In this document: positions 1 through 7,646 of the stretch, piece by piece
Layout: each line of letters opens with the position of its first letter
Position numbering within the stretch: the stretch's first letter is position 1
Source: a virus
IMG/VR virus record: IMGVR_UViG_3300047310_000412
Span: 19,953-83,952 of that record
Strand: one strand, 5' to 3'
Length of the DNA: 64,000 nucleotides
Translations under genes and position numbers: made by a program
Notes under the pieces: generated by a model
What the model saw: only the letters and a program-made list of their open reading frames with translations
The model's database searches: none
What the model was told of the DNA's origin: nothing

Positions 1-1316
1 TCCTCTGTAGTCAACAACGTCACACCGCGCGGACGGTGACGGTCTTGATTAAGTTCTTCGAGTTTTACGGCGGCAGAGAGCATACCACGGCATTGCCGAG
101 AGAACTGTCGCTGCCAGTCACGCACTTTTGTATCCCAATCCGCGCGGAGAAGGCGTTGCCGCTCAGCACGCGTGATCCGGTTCTGCTCGGTATTACGACT
201 AAGAACCATCGCAGTAATATGTTCACGGATATAAGCAACCGTAAACTCGGCCCCTCCCATACTTGCCTCCTCGACCAGCGCCTTCGCGAGAGCCGCCTGC
301 TGGTCTCTGGCCAAGCTGAGACGCAAGCCATCACCAAGCACCATTGTACGAAACGTATCAATATGGCTGGGATTGCTCATCCATCGGGATACGCCGACAA
401 AATCAAAGGGGGCGGCGTCACCATAATCTGCGGCACGACGCTCGGCCGCTTCATCGGTAACTCCCTGCTCGTGACTGATTGCAGCCTCGCCTGCTTCCAC
501 CGCTGCCGCATGCTCGGTCTCAATAGCGGCAGCGGCTTCCTGCTCTTCTTCGGCCTGCCGTTGTTCCTCCTCGGCCTTTTGGGCGGCCTCTTCGGCAGCG
601 CGACGCTCCGCTTCCTCGGTGGCAGCGGCGGCCTCCAACCGGCGGCGCTCAGCTTCCTGACGCGCGGCCTCGGCACGCTGCTCGGCTTCCAAGCGTGCTT
701 CCTCGGCACGCTGTCGTGCTGCTTCCTCGGCTCGCAGCCGTTCCTGCGCCTTGGTTATCTCCTCACCGACGATCCGATCGTAATCGCCTGATGTTTTGAT
801 GTTGGCAAGTTGTTGACGAATGACGGCATCGCCGTAGCCGGGAATGTTCTTTAATATTTCGAGAATGAGGCGGCGTCCGACACCCTCACGGCGACCACCA
901 CGGCCATCTTGATTTTGCGTGTCAAATTCGACACGCAAAATGTCGTTATCAAATTCTTTCTGTAAAATCAATCTAATAGCGGCGGCGACGCTGCCTGCAA
1001 TGGCCGGGCTGGTGTTGCCACGCTGCGTCGCGTTCTCTTCCGCATAAATCTGGACCATCCCCTCATCGGTGATCGTGTCACTGACAAATAGCTCGGCGTA
1101 AGTATGCCCAGCTTGAAGTGCCATACGGACGCGGACATGGCCGGCACCGATTTGGAGTTCACCATTTTTGCGGCGGACAACACTACCGCCCCAAAAATCA
1201 TGGCGTTGGATGCTGGCGAGAATTTTGGGATCGTCTTCGATCGGATCGACAGTCAAATCCCGAAACGGATTTGGCTTTAGCGTGCGCAAGTCAACGCGCA
1301 TATTTTTCTTCTCCAT
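1..1316 (-). CDS. ParB-like protein (3' end beyond window)
   Basis: The frame opens at an ATG at 1316 and stays open leftward to the window edge, so at least 438 codons are present and the C-terminus is missing. Residues 1-115 resemble the ParB/Spo0J N-terminal domain: LKPNPFRDL (13-21), GAGHVRVRMA (57-66, the GxGHxRxxA box) and EENATQRGN (93-101). Residues about 185-275 are an Ala/Glu/Arg-rich coiled coil, followed by another globular part. The family binds centromere-like parS DNA with CTP, and many phage members are stand-alone regulators or nucleases. No ParA partner is visible in the window. An AGGA Shine-Dalgarno lies inside an inverted repeat just upstream. Fold assignment is fairly secure; a partition role is inference. 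Confidence 0.7.
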   Translation of the reverse strand, partial: MEKKNMRVDLRTLKPNPFRDLTVDPIEDDPKILASIQRHDFWGGSVVRRKNGELQIGAGHVRVRMALQAGHTYAELFVSDTITDEGMVQIYAEENATQRGNTSPAIAGSVAAAIRLILQKEFDNDILRVEFDTQNQDGRGGRREGVGRRLILEILKNIPGYGDAVIRQQLANIKTSGDYDRIVGEEITKAQERLRAEEAARQRAEEARLEAEQRAEAARQEAERRRLEAAAATEEAERRAAEEAAQKAEEEQRQAEEEQEAAAAIETEHAAAVEAGEAAISHEQGVTDEAAERRAADYGDAAPFDFVGVSRWMSNPSHIDTFRTMVLGDGLRLSLARDQQAALAKALVEEASMGGAEFTVAYIREHITAMVLSRNTEQNRITRAERQRLLRADWDTKVRDWQRQFSRQCRGMLSAAVKLEELNQDRHRPRGVTLLTTE

Positions 1317-1596
1317 CTTCGTCCTACAGGACGCTTAAAGATGCGACAATCCGCATGTCATCCATAAATGTCAAGGTTTGGTGACGGTCACGCTACGGCG
1401 TAGCAGCATGTTGTGCCGCTTTTGCGGCCTCGGCGGTTTTCGTCACGCCGCCGCCGTACCTTTTCAAAAATCAGCCCCCGAATGAGGCTGTACAAATCCG
1501 TTATACCCCATCCGATTAGACGTTACGCTAAATTACTGGTACTATAACACACCCCCGCCATACACGTGGGACGAACCGGAGTAAATCTGTCTACGC
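1317..1596. other. Intergenic region between divergent genes with tandem inverted repeats
   Basis: No convincing gene is seen between the ParB-like gene (minus) and the promoter at 1597 (plus). Two adjacent perfect inverted repeats stand out: GTGAC-G-GTCAC (1381-1391) and GCTAC-GGC-GTAGC (1392-1404). They could be operators or ParB-binding sites; this is a guess from position. The minus-strand promoter for the ParB-like gene must also lie here but I could not assign it. Confidence 0.4.
1320..1333 (-). promoter_or_regulatory. Inverted repeat overlapping the parB-like Shine-Dalgarno
   Basis: On the minus strand CGTCC-TGTA-GGACG forms a 5-bp stem with a 4-nt loop. The right arm contains AGGA, the only Shine-Dalgarno candidate for the ATG at 1316. 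It could mask the ribosome site or serve as an operator. Both roles are inference. Confidence 0.4.
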
Positions 1597-1625
1597 TTGA
1601 CGTATGATGAAGAGATGCCTATATG
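1597..1625 (+). promoter_or_regulatory. Phage promoter (P1)
   Basis: TTGACG (1597-1602), 17-base spacer, TATATG (1620-1625), then TAAAGG. It belongs to the repeated promoter family of the left arm and sits 22 bases upstream of the ATG at 1648. Confidence 0.75.
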
Positions 1626-1647
1626 TAAAGGCAGAAGGAGGCAAACC

Positions 1648-2352
1648 ATGCCTATGGAATTTCCACGTATCGTCGCAGCCTGGAAGCGCCGCGACCAGTC
1701 TCAGTGGGAGATTGGCGACGAGATTATCACCGTCGCCGGGAGGCCGGATACACCGGGCGTCCATAACGATACGCTGGTGCGGATCAAGGCCGAAATCGAA
1801 ACCAATGGCTTCGATTGTCCTATCGGTGCGCTGCGTGATTACCGTGGGATCGCCGCCGCCTTTGCTGCTGGCGATCGATCGCCAGCAGCAAGTTGGACGG
1901 CCCATTACATCGCGGGCAATCCCGATACGCTCGTCCGGATCACCGCAGCAGCAGGCAACCGGCCACTGACGGCGGCGCTGACGCGGCAATTGAAGAAGCA
2001 GATCGCGGAGGCCGATGCCGCAGCCATTGCAGCCGCAGCCCCAGCAACAATCCCCGCAACCACCACCGGGGCCGCGACCACCACACCGGCTCCCACGACT
2101 AGCAGTACAGCCACGACTAGCGGGGGCAGTAGTACAACCGAGCCGACGACAACGGAAACCATGGAGGCCCCCGATTTCCTGGCCCAGTTTATCAGTGACG
2201 TTGACGCTTTGACGGAGCACGTCGCGGCTAATTGGAGCGATGCCGACGAAATTGCTGCATATCGCGAGGGAATTGCCGCCACGCGAGCCAGCCTGGACCG
2301 CTTTGAAGCGGTTCTCAATCACGGCCCGCGTACCGCAGCCGCCGCCGATTAG
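1648..2352 (+). CDS. Hypothetical protein with Thr-rich linker
   Basis: This 234-residue protein begins at the ATG preceded by a strong AAGGAGG (1635-1641); earlier in-frame ATGs fall inside the promoter. Residues 1-130 are globular and mostly helical, with SQWEIGDEI at 18-26. About 137-175 is an Ala/Thr/Ser-rich low-complexity linker and 180-234 is a second helical segment. I recognise no family. It is the first gene behind a phage promoter and ends by overlapping the last four bases of the convergent ribbon-helix-helix gene. The long opposite-strand frame here is a GC-codon shadow. Confidence 0.75.
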   Translation: MPMEFPRIVAAWKRRDQSQWEIGDEIITVAGRPDTPGVHNDTLVRIKAEIETNGFDCPIGALRDYRGIAAAFAAGDRSPAASWTAHYIAGNPDTLVRITAAAGNRPLTAALTRQLKKQIAEADAAAIAAAAPATIPATTTGAATTTPAPTTSSTATTSGGSSTTEPTTTETMEAPDFLAQFISDVDALTEHVAANWSDADEIAAYREGIAATRASLDRFEAVLNHGPRTAAAAD

Positions 2353-2549
2353 GATACGGTACGGCGGTTGAGGACGGGGCGGGCGGGACGCCATTCAGCT
2401 TCAATCATCGCCTTCTCGACCAGCTTACGAATGAGCCACGTCACCGAGCGGTCCTGCCGCTCGCTTTCCCGATCGAGCCATGCCTTTTGTGCGGCGGTCA
2501 GACGAACGCCCATCGACACCACAACTTCTTCTCCACGTAGACGGTTCAT
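2349..2549 (-). CDS. Ribbon-helix-helix (CopG-like) regulator
   Basis: The 66-residue product starts MNRLRGEEVVVSMGVRL. A basic N-terminal strand (EEVVVSMGVRL) is followed by two helices, AQKAWLDRESERQ and SVTWLIRKLVEKAM, the layout of ribbon-helix-helix DNA-binding proteins. Such proteins dimerise and bind operators, or act as antitoxins. No toxin gene is adjacent. The start is uncertain: the ATG at 2549 lacks a good Shine-Dalgarno, and an internal ATG (MGVRL) is possible. It is divergent from the gene at 2771 and could regulate it; that is inference. Confidence 0.7.
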   Translation of the reverse strand: MNRLRGEEVVVSMGVRLTAAQKAWLDRESERQDRSVTWLIRKLVEKAMIEAEWRPARPVLNRRTVS

Positions 2550-2651
2550 CGTTAAAATCCATTCGTTCCGAGAACTGGACCGATACAAAAAGATAAGCAG
2601 CCGCCCGCATTACGTCAATTGCTTTTAGCCACATTTATTTTCATTTAGCCC

Positions 2652-2680
2652 TTGTGCGCACATTAGGCGCTTGCTATATG
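2652..2680 (+). promoter_or_regulatory. Phage promoter (P2)
   Basis: TTGTGC (2652-2657), 17-base spacer, TATATG (2675-2680). The -35 box is the weakest match of the family, but spacing and the -10 box fit. It lies upstream of the gene at 2771. Confidence 0.6.
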
Positions 2681-2770
2681 GCATATAGCGCCCACAAAAG
2701 CAGCGGACGCGATATTAAATCTAGGCGGCAGAACGGTGCTGATCCCCTGCCCCGGAAAGGAGGAACACCA

Positions 2771-3157
2771 ATGCCAATTCATGTTCGTAAGAACGACTAC
2801 GGTCCGATTTCGAGCTTTATGGCGAAATATCTGCCGGATTTTCCCGCCAGCCGTATCGCCGAGCTTGAGGACGATATGATCCTAGCCGTCGTCCTGCAAA
2901 CTGAACCGGTGCCGGGATCGACGGCCGACGCACGGGGCGAAGCTATTTCCCTCATGCAAGCCGCGATCGATATTCTGGAGCCGGGGCAGTCGATCAATTG
3001 GGATCGTCTGAAGGATGTGAGCGGCTTGCCCAAGCACAACCGCTCGGACAATTCGTTCATCTGGCACTGGGCGAAGGATAATCATCTGCTTGAGCACAAT
3101 CCGTCGCGCGGCGCGCATTTCGTCAAGATGATCGGTCCCTCGACCGCGACGCACTAA
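2771..3157 (+). CDS. Hypothetical protein
   Basis: This 128-residue protein starts at the ATG after AAAGGAGG; the longer in-frame opening at 2654 overlaps the promoter. It is compact and acidic to neutral, with no signal peptide or membrane segment. The C-terminal half, with WDRLKDVSGLPKHN and IWHWAKDNHLLEHNP, looks like a small helical or winged-helix fold. I recognise no family. A strong terminator follows at 3177. Confidence 0.75.
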   Translation: MPIHVRKNDYGPISSFMAKYLPDFPASRIAELEDDMILAVVLQTEPVPGSTADARGEAISLMQAAIDILEPGQSINWDRLKDVSGLPKHNRSDNSFIWHWAKDNHLLEHNPSRGAHFVKMIGPSTATH

Positions 3158-3176
3158 CTAGCCCTAGCTAGCCTAA

Positions 3177-3212
3177 GGGGGCGGGCATTTCAGCGATGTC
3201 CGCCCCTTTTTT
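3177..3212 (+). terminator. Intrinsic terminator
   Basis: GGGGGCGGGCAT pairs with ATGTCCGCCCC across a 7-base loop and is followed by six T. It ends the 2771 unit, 19 bases after the stop codon. Confidence 0.85.
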
Positions 3213-3233
3213 CTCCCTCAAAGGAGCTTTACC

Positions 3234-4091
3234 GTGCCGGATCAATTACCACCATTTCTCGAAGACGATGCCCAGCGATTGCGTGTGACATGGCGCAAAT
3301 CGGTCAATTTCTTTAACACATTCGCCACGCAATGGCTCGAATTAAAGCAGCGGTTTGATACCGGCGAATTTGACCATCGCCGCCAGGAACTGCGCTTTTC
3401 GAAATGCTCCCTGCCCATGTTTGACATCTGGGCGCAGGAATTTGGCTTCGACAGCTCCTTTATCGCCAGCATCTTAAAGGCCCATGAACTGGCGCTGGCC
3501 GATGATCAGCGTCGCATCGTGCGTGCAAAACTGGACGAGCAAAAGCTCCAGCGTATTCAAGCCGCCACGGCCGCAGTCGAGGCGCAGGCTCGATTGCGGC
3601 AAAAAAAGGCACAGGAGACAGAGGCCAAGCAACGAGCCAAAAGCAATAAGACGATCGAGAAGACCGTCGCCGCCAACAGAGAGAAACAGGCCAAAAAGCG
3701 CGAGACCGCTCGCCAAAAGCTGATCCGGCGCGGCCCAGTCCATCCGGAACTACGCGAACTGATCAAGGCCAGCGGCTATCTGCGACAGCGCAAGCCGGTC
3801 GATGAAATCTCGCTGGGCAATTGCTACTGCATGATCCGGATGTTGTTTGAGGATCGACCGGATATCGTCTTGGCCGAGGGCAAGATGCCGAACAACGATA
3901 TGTTTAGCTGGGGAACGGCCCGCGAGCTTTACATCGAAGAAAGCCCCGATCCGCTGATCAAGAACGACAAGCGCAGCGTCGAGCGGCTGATCAAGAAATA
4001 TATCGCCCAACTGGCACCGGGGACAAAGCCGATGCTGCGATCACGCGAGGAGCGGGCCTTGCTGGGCATCAGCCAAGCCGCCGCCCAATAA
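3234..4091 (+). CDS. Hypothetical protein with basic coiled coil
   Basis: The 285-residue product uses a GTG start 7 bases after AAGGAG. Residues 1-95 are globular, 95-165 form a strongly charged Lys/Arg/Gln/Ala coiled coil, and 185-285 form a second domain with SLGNCYCMIRMLFEDRPDI. The arrangement could suit a DNA-binding or scaffold protein, but I recognise no family. It is followed 17 bases later by a 30-residue mini-gene. Confidence 0.8.
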   Translation: MPDQLPPFLEDDAQRLRVTWRKSVNFFNTFATQWLELKQRFDTGEFDHRRQELRFSKCSLPMFDIWAQEFGFDSSFIASILKAHELALADDQRRIVRAKLDEQKLQRIQAATAAVEAQARLRQKKAQETEAKQRAKSNKTIEKTVAANREKQAKKRETARQKLIRRGPVHPELRELIKASGYLRQRKPVDEISLGNCYCMIRMLFEDRPDIVLAEGKMPNNDMFSWGTARELYIEESPDPLIKNDKRSVERLIKKYIAQLAPGTKPMLRSREERALLGISQAAAQ

Positions 4092-4108
4092 CTGAAAGAG
4101 AAGAAGTC

Positions 4109-4201
4109 ATGAATGTCATTGAACGCATTGCCGTCTGGCACAAGAAACTGTGCGAGGAACCCGACTACAGCCAATATCTGACTGCCTTGGACGCAACATA
4201 A
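4109..4201 (+). CDS. Mini-protein
   Basis: A 30-residue frame (MNVIERIAVWHKKL at its start) follows an AGAGAAGAAG ribosome site, 17 bases after the preceding stop. Position and spacing support translation; composition (amphipathic helix then DYSQYLTALDAT) is ordinary. Function unknown. Confidence 0.5.
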   Translation: MNVIERIAVWHKKLCEEPDYSQYLTALDAT

Positions 4202-4434
4202 TAGAGGATACGTTCACTCATATGGAAAGCATACTGGAGCCAAAGCCAAAACGCGAAAAAACCTGGGTATCCGATAGACCGGTCAACGGCGAGGCATCCC
4301 CTGTCGAAACGACACCGAATAACCCGCCTTCAGCGCCATCTCGGCGTCGCTGAACACCAACGGCCATGCGCCCGGCGGATAATCAAACCAGCGGCGGCGC
4401 AGCCAATTGTCGAGCGCCGGGGAGAGCCGGAAGA
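4202..4434. other. Gap with two weak overlapping frames
   Basis: The plus strand has a 43-codon frame at 4222-4353 with its AGAGGA site rather far upstream. The minus strand has an open frame at 4283-4438 with coding-like composition (LDNWLRRRWFDYPPGAW) but no ATG, GTG or TTG start; it overlaps the end of the collagen-like gene. The minus-strand frame looks more protein-like and may be a remnant or a frameshifted extension of that gene. Neither can be called firmly. Confidence 0.3.
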
Positions 4435-5412
4435 TCAGCGCACCCGCCGAGCCGACACATAGCCCTTCACCGTCGCCGTCCCCGTCCCAATCTGCGCCAC
4501 CAGATACAGATCGACCGGATCAGTCGAGTTCGAACGGCACTGCCCGGTGATCAGCACCTGTCGCTGACCGGCGGCGAGCGGCGAGAAGATCAACTGCATG
4601 ACACCCGTCCCGAGGATCAGTTCCTCGTCGGTGGGCAGGCTAGCCGGCGTGACGCTGATCCCGCAGCCGAGTTGGCTGGGCTGGATCACCGCCAGCGGAA
4701 CGGGAACATCGACAAAGAACACCCCAGCCGCCACGGCAAAATCACAACAGCCCCAGATTTCCCAACATCCCGGCGGCAGCGTTATGGTGCAGACCAGCGC
4801 TGTCACATTGGCGGTGATCGGCACACCGTCGATATTATCGACGGTGATATATTCGCCGACATCGCCGGGTTGCGCATCGGTGCCGTCCGTTATGCCGACA
4901 AAGGTATTGGGGACAAAGATGTAGTCATCGCTGCCGAGAACCGCGCGGTTGCCGGGGTCGGTGCTGACGACGATCGGCCCGTCCTGGCCCGTCGCCCCGG
5001 TCGCCCCGGTATCGCCTTTATCCCCTTTATCGCCCGTAGCCCCTGTCGGACCCGGTGGACCCGCCGGCCCGGTTTCGCCCTGCGCCCCCGGCGGACCGGG
5101 CGGTCCTTCGACAACCGGTGTGTAGGCTTGCTCAAAGGCAAGTTTCGGTTCCCAGAGTTCGGTCTGGTCCGGATCGGAATAGGCAACAAAATAGTCGCCT
5201 ATTTCCGGTTCGCCCTGCTGCGAGAAGAAGAGCGGATCGACATCGATGGTCTGCGGCACGCCCGCGTTATCGACGGTAACTTGCGGTGGATCGAGGCTGT
5301 AGCCGGTGATGACCGCCCCTTCTACCAGACGGTATGTCTGGTAAAAGATCGGCAAGCCCAGATCGGGCCTGGGGTTCTGCTCGGGCAGCGGGGGAAGATC
5401 GTCAAGGCTCAT
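4435..5412 (-). CDS. Collagen-like fibre protein
   Basis: The 325-residue product starts [14 protein letters not shown]; an in-frame upstream Met lacks a ribosome site. Residues about 1-100 form an N-terminal domain, perhaps for attachment. About 105-145 are Gly-X-Y collagen repeats ([19 protein letters not shown] and [16 protein letters not shown]). The rest is a beta-rich C-terminal domain of about 180 residues. Collagen-like stalks are typical of phage fibres and trimerise. It lies far from the tail operon, on the opposite strand to its neighbours, so it may be an accessory or decoration fibre. No S74 chaperone domain is present. Confidence 0.75.
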   Translation of the reverse strand: MSLDDLPPLPEQNPRPDLGLPIFYQTYRLVEGAVITGYSLDPPQVTVDNAGVPQTIDVDPLFFSQQGEPEIGDYFVAYSDPDQTELWEPKLAFEQAYTPVVEGPPGPPGAQGETGPAGPPGPTGATGDKGDKGDTGATGATGQDGPIVVSTDPGNRAVLGSDDYIFVPNTFVGITDGTDAQPGDVGEYITVDNIDGVPITANVTALVCTITLPPGCWEIWGCCDFAVAAGVFFVDVPVPLAVIQPSQLGCGISVTPASLPTDEELILGTGVMQLIFSPLAAGQRQVLITGQCRSNSTDPVDLYLVAQIGTGTATVKGYVSARRVR

Positions 5413-5515
5413 GGTGTCCTCCCTCAAAAGGGCTGGCCGCGCCAAGGATGTGGACCAGGGGAGGCGTCACAACCAAGGAGACGGGGGTCAGCAGCGCGGC
5501 CAGCAGGGGGACGAG
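5402..5515 (-). other. Hydrophobic frame after an amber stop
   Basis: After the TAG that ends the 151-residue gene at 5516, the same frame stays open for 37 codons and encodes a hydrophobic stretch (LLAALLTPVSLVVTPPLV). It lacks an early ATG; TTG and GTG occur later. It overlaps the start of the collagen-like gene. It could be a tiny membrane protein, a readthrough extension or chance. Confidence 0.25.
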
Positions 5516-5971
5516 CTATGCTGCCACAATCTCAGCCTTTGGCACAAGACGGTAGAGCAGATTGGACGCCCAATAACCCGGAAAGGAATGGTCCATCGCC
5601 AGCCCGACATGGTGGATGCCGTCAAGCAGCGCGGCGGGATCGTCGTGCGGCCGTTGACGGCGGTCCAGATCACGGGCGATCGCCTTTATGCAGATCAGGA
5701 CCAGCCCATAGACTTGTGTCTCGGTCAGACCGGTCGTCTGGTCGCCCAGCCAGTCAAAGAGGTCATTGGTGCGGGCCGATATCCCCAGCTTGCGCAGTTG
5801 CGCCAGAGGCGGCCGGATACGGCAAATTTCCTGTATGGCATCAGCGACATATTGCTGGGGTCGTGTCAAATTTCGCCCGTCGTCCTTGTCGGCTACGAGC
5901 AGGGCATCGAGTTGTCGGCGATCGACGGCATCCAGTTGCTGGATGACGGCGAGGATTTCTTCTGGTGTCAT
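5516..5971 (-). CDS. Hypothetical protein
   Basis: This 151-residue, mostly helical protein starts MTPEEILAVIQQLDAVDRRQ. It contains RRQLDALLVADKD and a C-terminal half with LVLICIKAIARDLDRRQRP. No signal peptide is seen. I recognise no family. It reads toward the collagen-like gene, about 100 bases away, and may be co-transcribed with it. The ribosome site is weak. Confidence 0.65.
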   Translation of the reverse strand: MTPEEILAVIQQLDAVDRRQLDALLVADKDDGRNLTRPQQYVADAIQEICRIRPPLAQLRKLGISARTNDLFDWLGDQTTGLTETQVYGLVLICIKAIARDLDRRQRPHDDPAALLDGIHHVGLAMDHSFPGYWASNLLYRLVPKAEIVAA

Positions 5972-6025
5972 AGCCGGATGATAGCCCTATTTTGTTGCAA
6001 TTCAAAGGATATCCCGATGAACTAT

Positions 6026-6232
6026 CTATGTACCCTGTCGGTTCCAAGCCTCATAAGCTGCCACAGCCGCAGCAGCCTGCTTTAGCACCCAGAAGCGGAC
6101 TGCTTGGCTGGCTCCATCCCATGTATGAGGATCATGCCTGTCTACGCCGTATTTACTCTCTTCGGCTAATCCCCAGTGGGTCATATAGATGGCGCGGGCT
6201 ACTGCTTCGACACGTGTGTCACCAGTTTTCAT
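6026..6232 (-). CDS. Small hypothetical protein
   Basis: The 68-residue protein starts MKTGDTRVEAVARAIYM after a clear AGAGGTGA ribosome site. It is a single helical domain with WDGASQAVRFWVLKQAAAAV. This pattern (a short Arg/Glu helix, a Trp-Asp segment and an Ala-rich helix) is common in small phage proteins of unknown role. The in-frame upstream extension to 6493 crosses strong hairpins and is probably not translated. Confidence 0.7.
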   Translation of the reverse strand: MKTGDTRVEAVARAIYMTHWGLAEESKYGVDRHDPHTWDGASQAVRFWVLKQAAAAVAAYEAWNRQGT

Positions 6233-6582
6233 TTCATCACCTCTAAGCAGGATGCTGTCCAACCCCAATTTGACGGTGGGTTCGGTCCGGGCAGACCACG
6301 CCCGTCCGAAAACGGGCGTGGTTAACTTTGACGGTTGGGACGCCATGGTTGACGATGGCTTAGCCCGCCTATCAATCTGATAGGCTCCGCAGGTCAGCGG
6401 TCTCGGATTACTGGGCCGCACGTCTCTGACTGTTTCGCACCGCAAGCCGTCAGCCATCCAAAGCTCGCGGAAGCTGCGTAGGCGTAATCCCACGCATCAC
6501 ATTCGGTCTGCTGGTAGCTACGATCATCGCCTCATCCACCGGCTGAGCTTCCTCAGCCGCGATCTAGGCTCCCGTGCCAGTG
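6233..6582. other. Hairpin-rich intergenic region
   Basis: No firm gene is seen in these 350 bases. There are three perfect hairpins: CCACGCCCGT / ACGGGCGTGG with a 6-nt loop (6296-6321), GCCTATCA-ATC-TGATAGGC (6367-6385), and CGGCTGAG-CTTC-CTCAGCCG (6540-6559). The first is flanked by near-copies of TTTGACGGTGGG (about 6269 and 6326). A 25-28 codon minus-strand frame near 6455-6535 is too weak to call. Confidence 0.55.
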
Positions 6583-6756
6583 CTACCTATAGTCCTTGTT
6601 GCTTCGACCGCGACCGGGCTTGCTGCCAATGCCGCGATCCTGTTTGATGCTTCTGAATGTCGAAGGCTTTTTGGCAAGCGACTGAACTCGGTCCTTCCAG
6701 ACATCTTCTCGCTGCTCTTTGATGAGCTTCTGAAGTTCTTTCCGGCGGTTCGTCAC
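6583..6756 (-). CDS. Small basic protein
   Basis: A GTG at 6756 opens a 57-residue minus-strand frame. The product is highly charged (NRRKELQKLIKEQREDVW, then VQSLAKKPSTFRSI and GIGSKPGRGRSN) and ends in a basic Gly/Arg tail, suggesting nucleic-acid or protein binding. The composition is clearly protein-like, unlike the overlapping frames. GGGGG lies upstream as a possible ribosome site. The start is uncertain; a TTG two codons upstream is possible. No family recognised. Confidence 0.5.
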   Translation of the reverse strand: MTNRRKELQKLIKEQREDVWKDRVQSLAKKPSTFRSIKQDRGIGSKPGRGRSNKDYR

Positions 6757-6804
6757 AGCCAAGCCCCCGACAAAACTGCTGCCGATATCGGGTGTTGCAG
6801 GAGG

Positions 6805-6900
6805 GGCTGAGTTGCGGTATTAACCCGCATGGCAGTCCCGTCTGCCGCACGCTGATGGGGACGGCAATCCCGCACAGCATCTCGGTTCTAAACCGAAAGG
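6805..6900 (+). other. Possible structured plus-strand RNA upstream of an orphan terminator
   Basis: The segment holds a near-direct repeat (GGCAGTCCCG and GGCAATCCCG). It also has a potential pseudoknot in which GTCCC pairs with GGGAC and TGCC with GGCA in crossing order, and a small CGGTT-CTA-AACCG hairpin (6883-6895). It ends at the strong terminator at 6901 although no plus-strand gene lies upstream. That fits a non-coding RNA, but no promoter was identified. Confidence 0.35.
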
Positions 6901-6930
6901 GACGCCCTCCGCAAGGGGGGCGTCTTTTTT
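6901..6930 (+). terminator. Intrinsic terminator without an upstream plus-strand gene
   Basis: GACGCCCTCC pairs with GGGGGGCGTC around a GCAA tetraloop (10 pairs, one G-U) and is followed by six T. It lies 41 bases before the gene at 6972 and has no annotated plus-strand gene upstream for 2.5 kb. Confidence 0.85.
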
Positions 6931-6971
6931 GTGCCTGGGGTATAATCTGAAGCCCATCACAGGGGGCCGTC

Positions 6972-7181
6972 ATGCGTGTCCTATGCACGATCGAAGAAAC
7001 CGAATTAGAGAACGACGAAGGCCGCACGGTGGACGGTGTCGAGGCGACGTGCAGCCGGTGCGAGCACACCACCGAGAGTTATGGCACCGATACCCCATCC
7101 CGGCGGCGCTGCCTTGTGCTGCTGCGCGAGGAATGCCCCATGGGGGAGCACAATTTCTACGTCGATGAGGAAGACGACTGA
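6972..7181 (+). CDS. Small Cys-containing conserved phage-type protein
   Basis: This 69-residue protein contains VEATCSRCEHTTESYGT and RRCLVLLREECP followed by NFYVDEEDD. A CxxC and two more cysteines suggest a small zinc-ribbon. Proteins of this layout (GVxATCSRCxHTTESxG ... LLREECP) recur in phages and host genomes, but I know no function. Its stop overlaps the next start (TGATG), so the two are probably translationally coupled. Confidence 0.75.
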   Translation: MRVLCTIEETELENDEGRTVDGVEATCSRCEHTTESYGTDTPSRRRCLVLLREECPMGEHNFYVDEEDD

Positions 7182-7504
7182 TGAACGAAGACTGGTTTGT
7201 CCGAGTTCAGGAGTTCGTTTGCCATGGCTGCGGCCGGTTCATGATCGCCTTTGGTGCGCTCGACATGGCGCATCCGATCTGCGGCGCGTGCATGACGCAG
7301 CCGGGCTGGACCATGTGGCCCGATCTGGTCCGCGCCTTTGATCCCGAGAACGATCGCGATCCGGCGGCGATCACCATGACCGTCAGCGAACTCGAATGCC
7401 GGGCCGAATTGGCTACCGCGCTCTTCGACTGGCTCGGCCAGAATGTCAAGATTGTCGAGGACTACCGGCCCCCCGAGGCGCTGGAGCAAAAATGGCTTCA
7501 CTGA
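7181..7504 (+). CDS. Zinc-ribbon protein
   Basis: The 107-residue protein has FVCHGCGRF and ICGACMTQPGW, a CxxC...CxxC pair about 20 residues apart that could hold zinc. The C-terminal half (SELECRAELATALFDWLG) is helical. It follows the preceding gene with a one-base overlap. No family recognised; a regulatory or nucleic-acid-binding role is a guess. Confidence 0.7.
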   Translation: MNEDWFVRVQEFVCHGCGRFMIAFGALDMAHPICGACMTQPGWTMWPDLVRAFDPENDRDPAAITMTVSELECRAELATALFDWLGQNVKIVEDYRPPEALEQKWLH

Positions 7505-7605
7505 GTTGGATGAGTAGGATTGCCCCGCTAAAGCCCTAAGCCGGGTATACTAATAAGCACAAGGGGCTGGCCGAAAAAAAGATGCGATCGGAGTAAAGTT
7601 TCCGC

Positions 7606-7634
7606 TTGACTCCTGGCTTGCTATCCCCTATATG
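7606..7634 (+). promoter_or_regulatory. Phage promoter (P3), amidoligase
   Basis: TTGACT (7606-7611), 17-base spacer, TATATG (7629-7634). It is directly followed by the shared leader hairpin and then the amidoligase gene. Confidence 0.8.
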
Positions 7635-7646
7635 TACAGTGCGACG

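Noticed and set aside
36-791. Long plus-strand open frame opposite the ParB-like gene
   Set aside because: It is a shadow of the Ala/Glu/Arg-rich coiled coil on the minus strand; its product is low-complexity (Leu/Gly/Phe) and the true minus frame runs unbroken to the edge.
1591-2394. 267-codon minus-strand frame opposite the 1648 gene
   Set aside because: Cys/Gly/Arg-rich composition, no ribosome site, and the plus frame has a strong promoter and Shine-Dalgarno.
4366-5946. 526-codon plus-strand frame
   Set aside because: Arg/Gly/Pro-rich reading of the complement of the collagen repeats and neighbouring genes.
6830-6900. Possible tRNA suggested by GGTTCTAAACC
   Set aside because: The T-loop consensus is not met (T at the purine position) and no acceptor or anticodon stem can be formed. 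No other tRNA was found.
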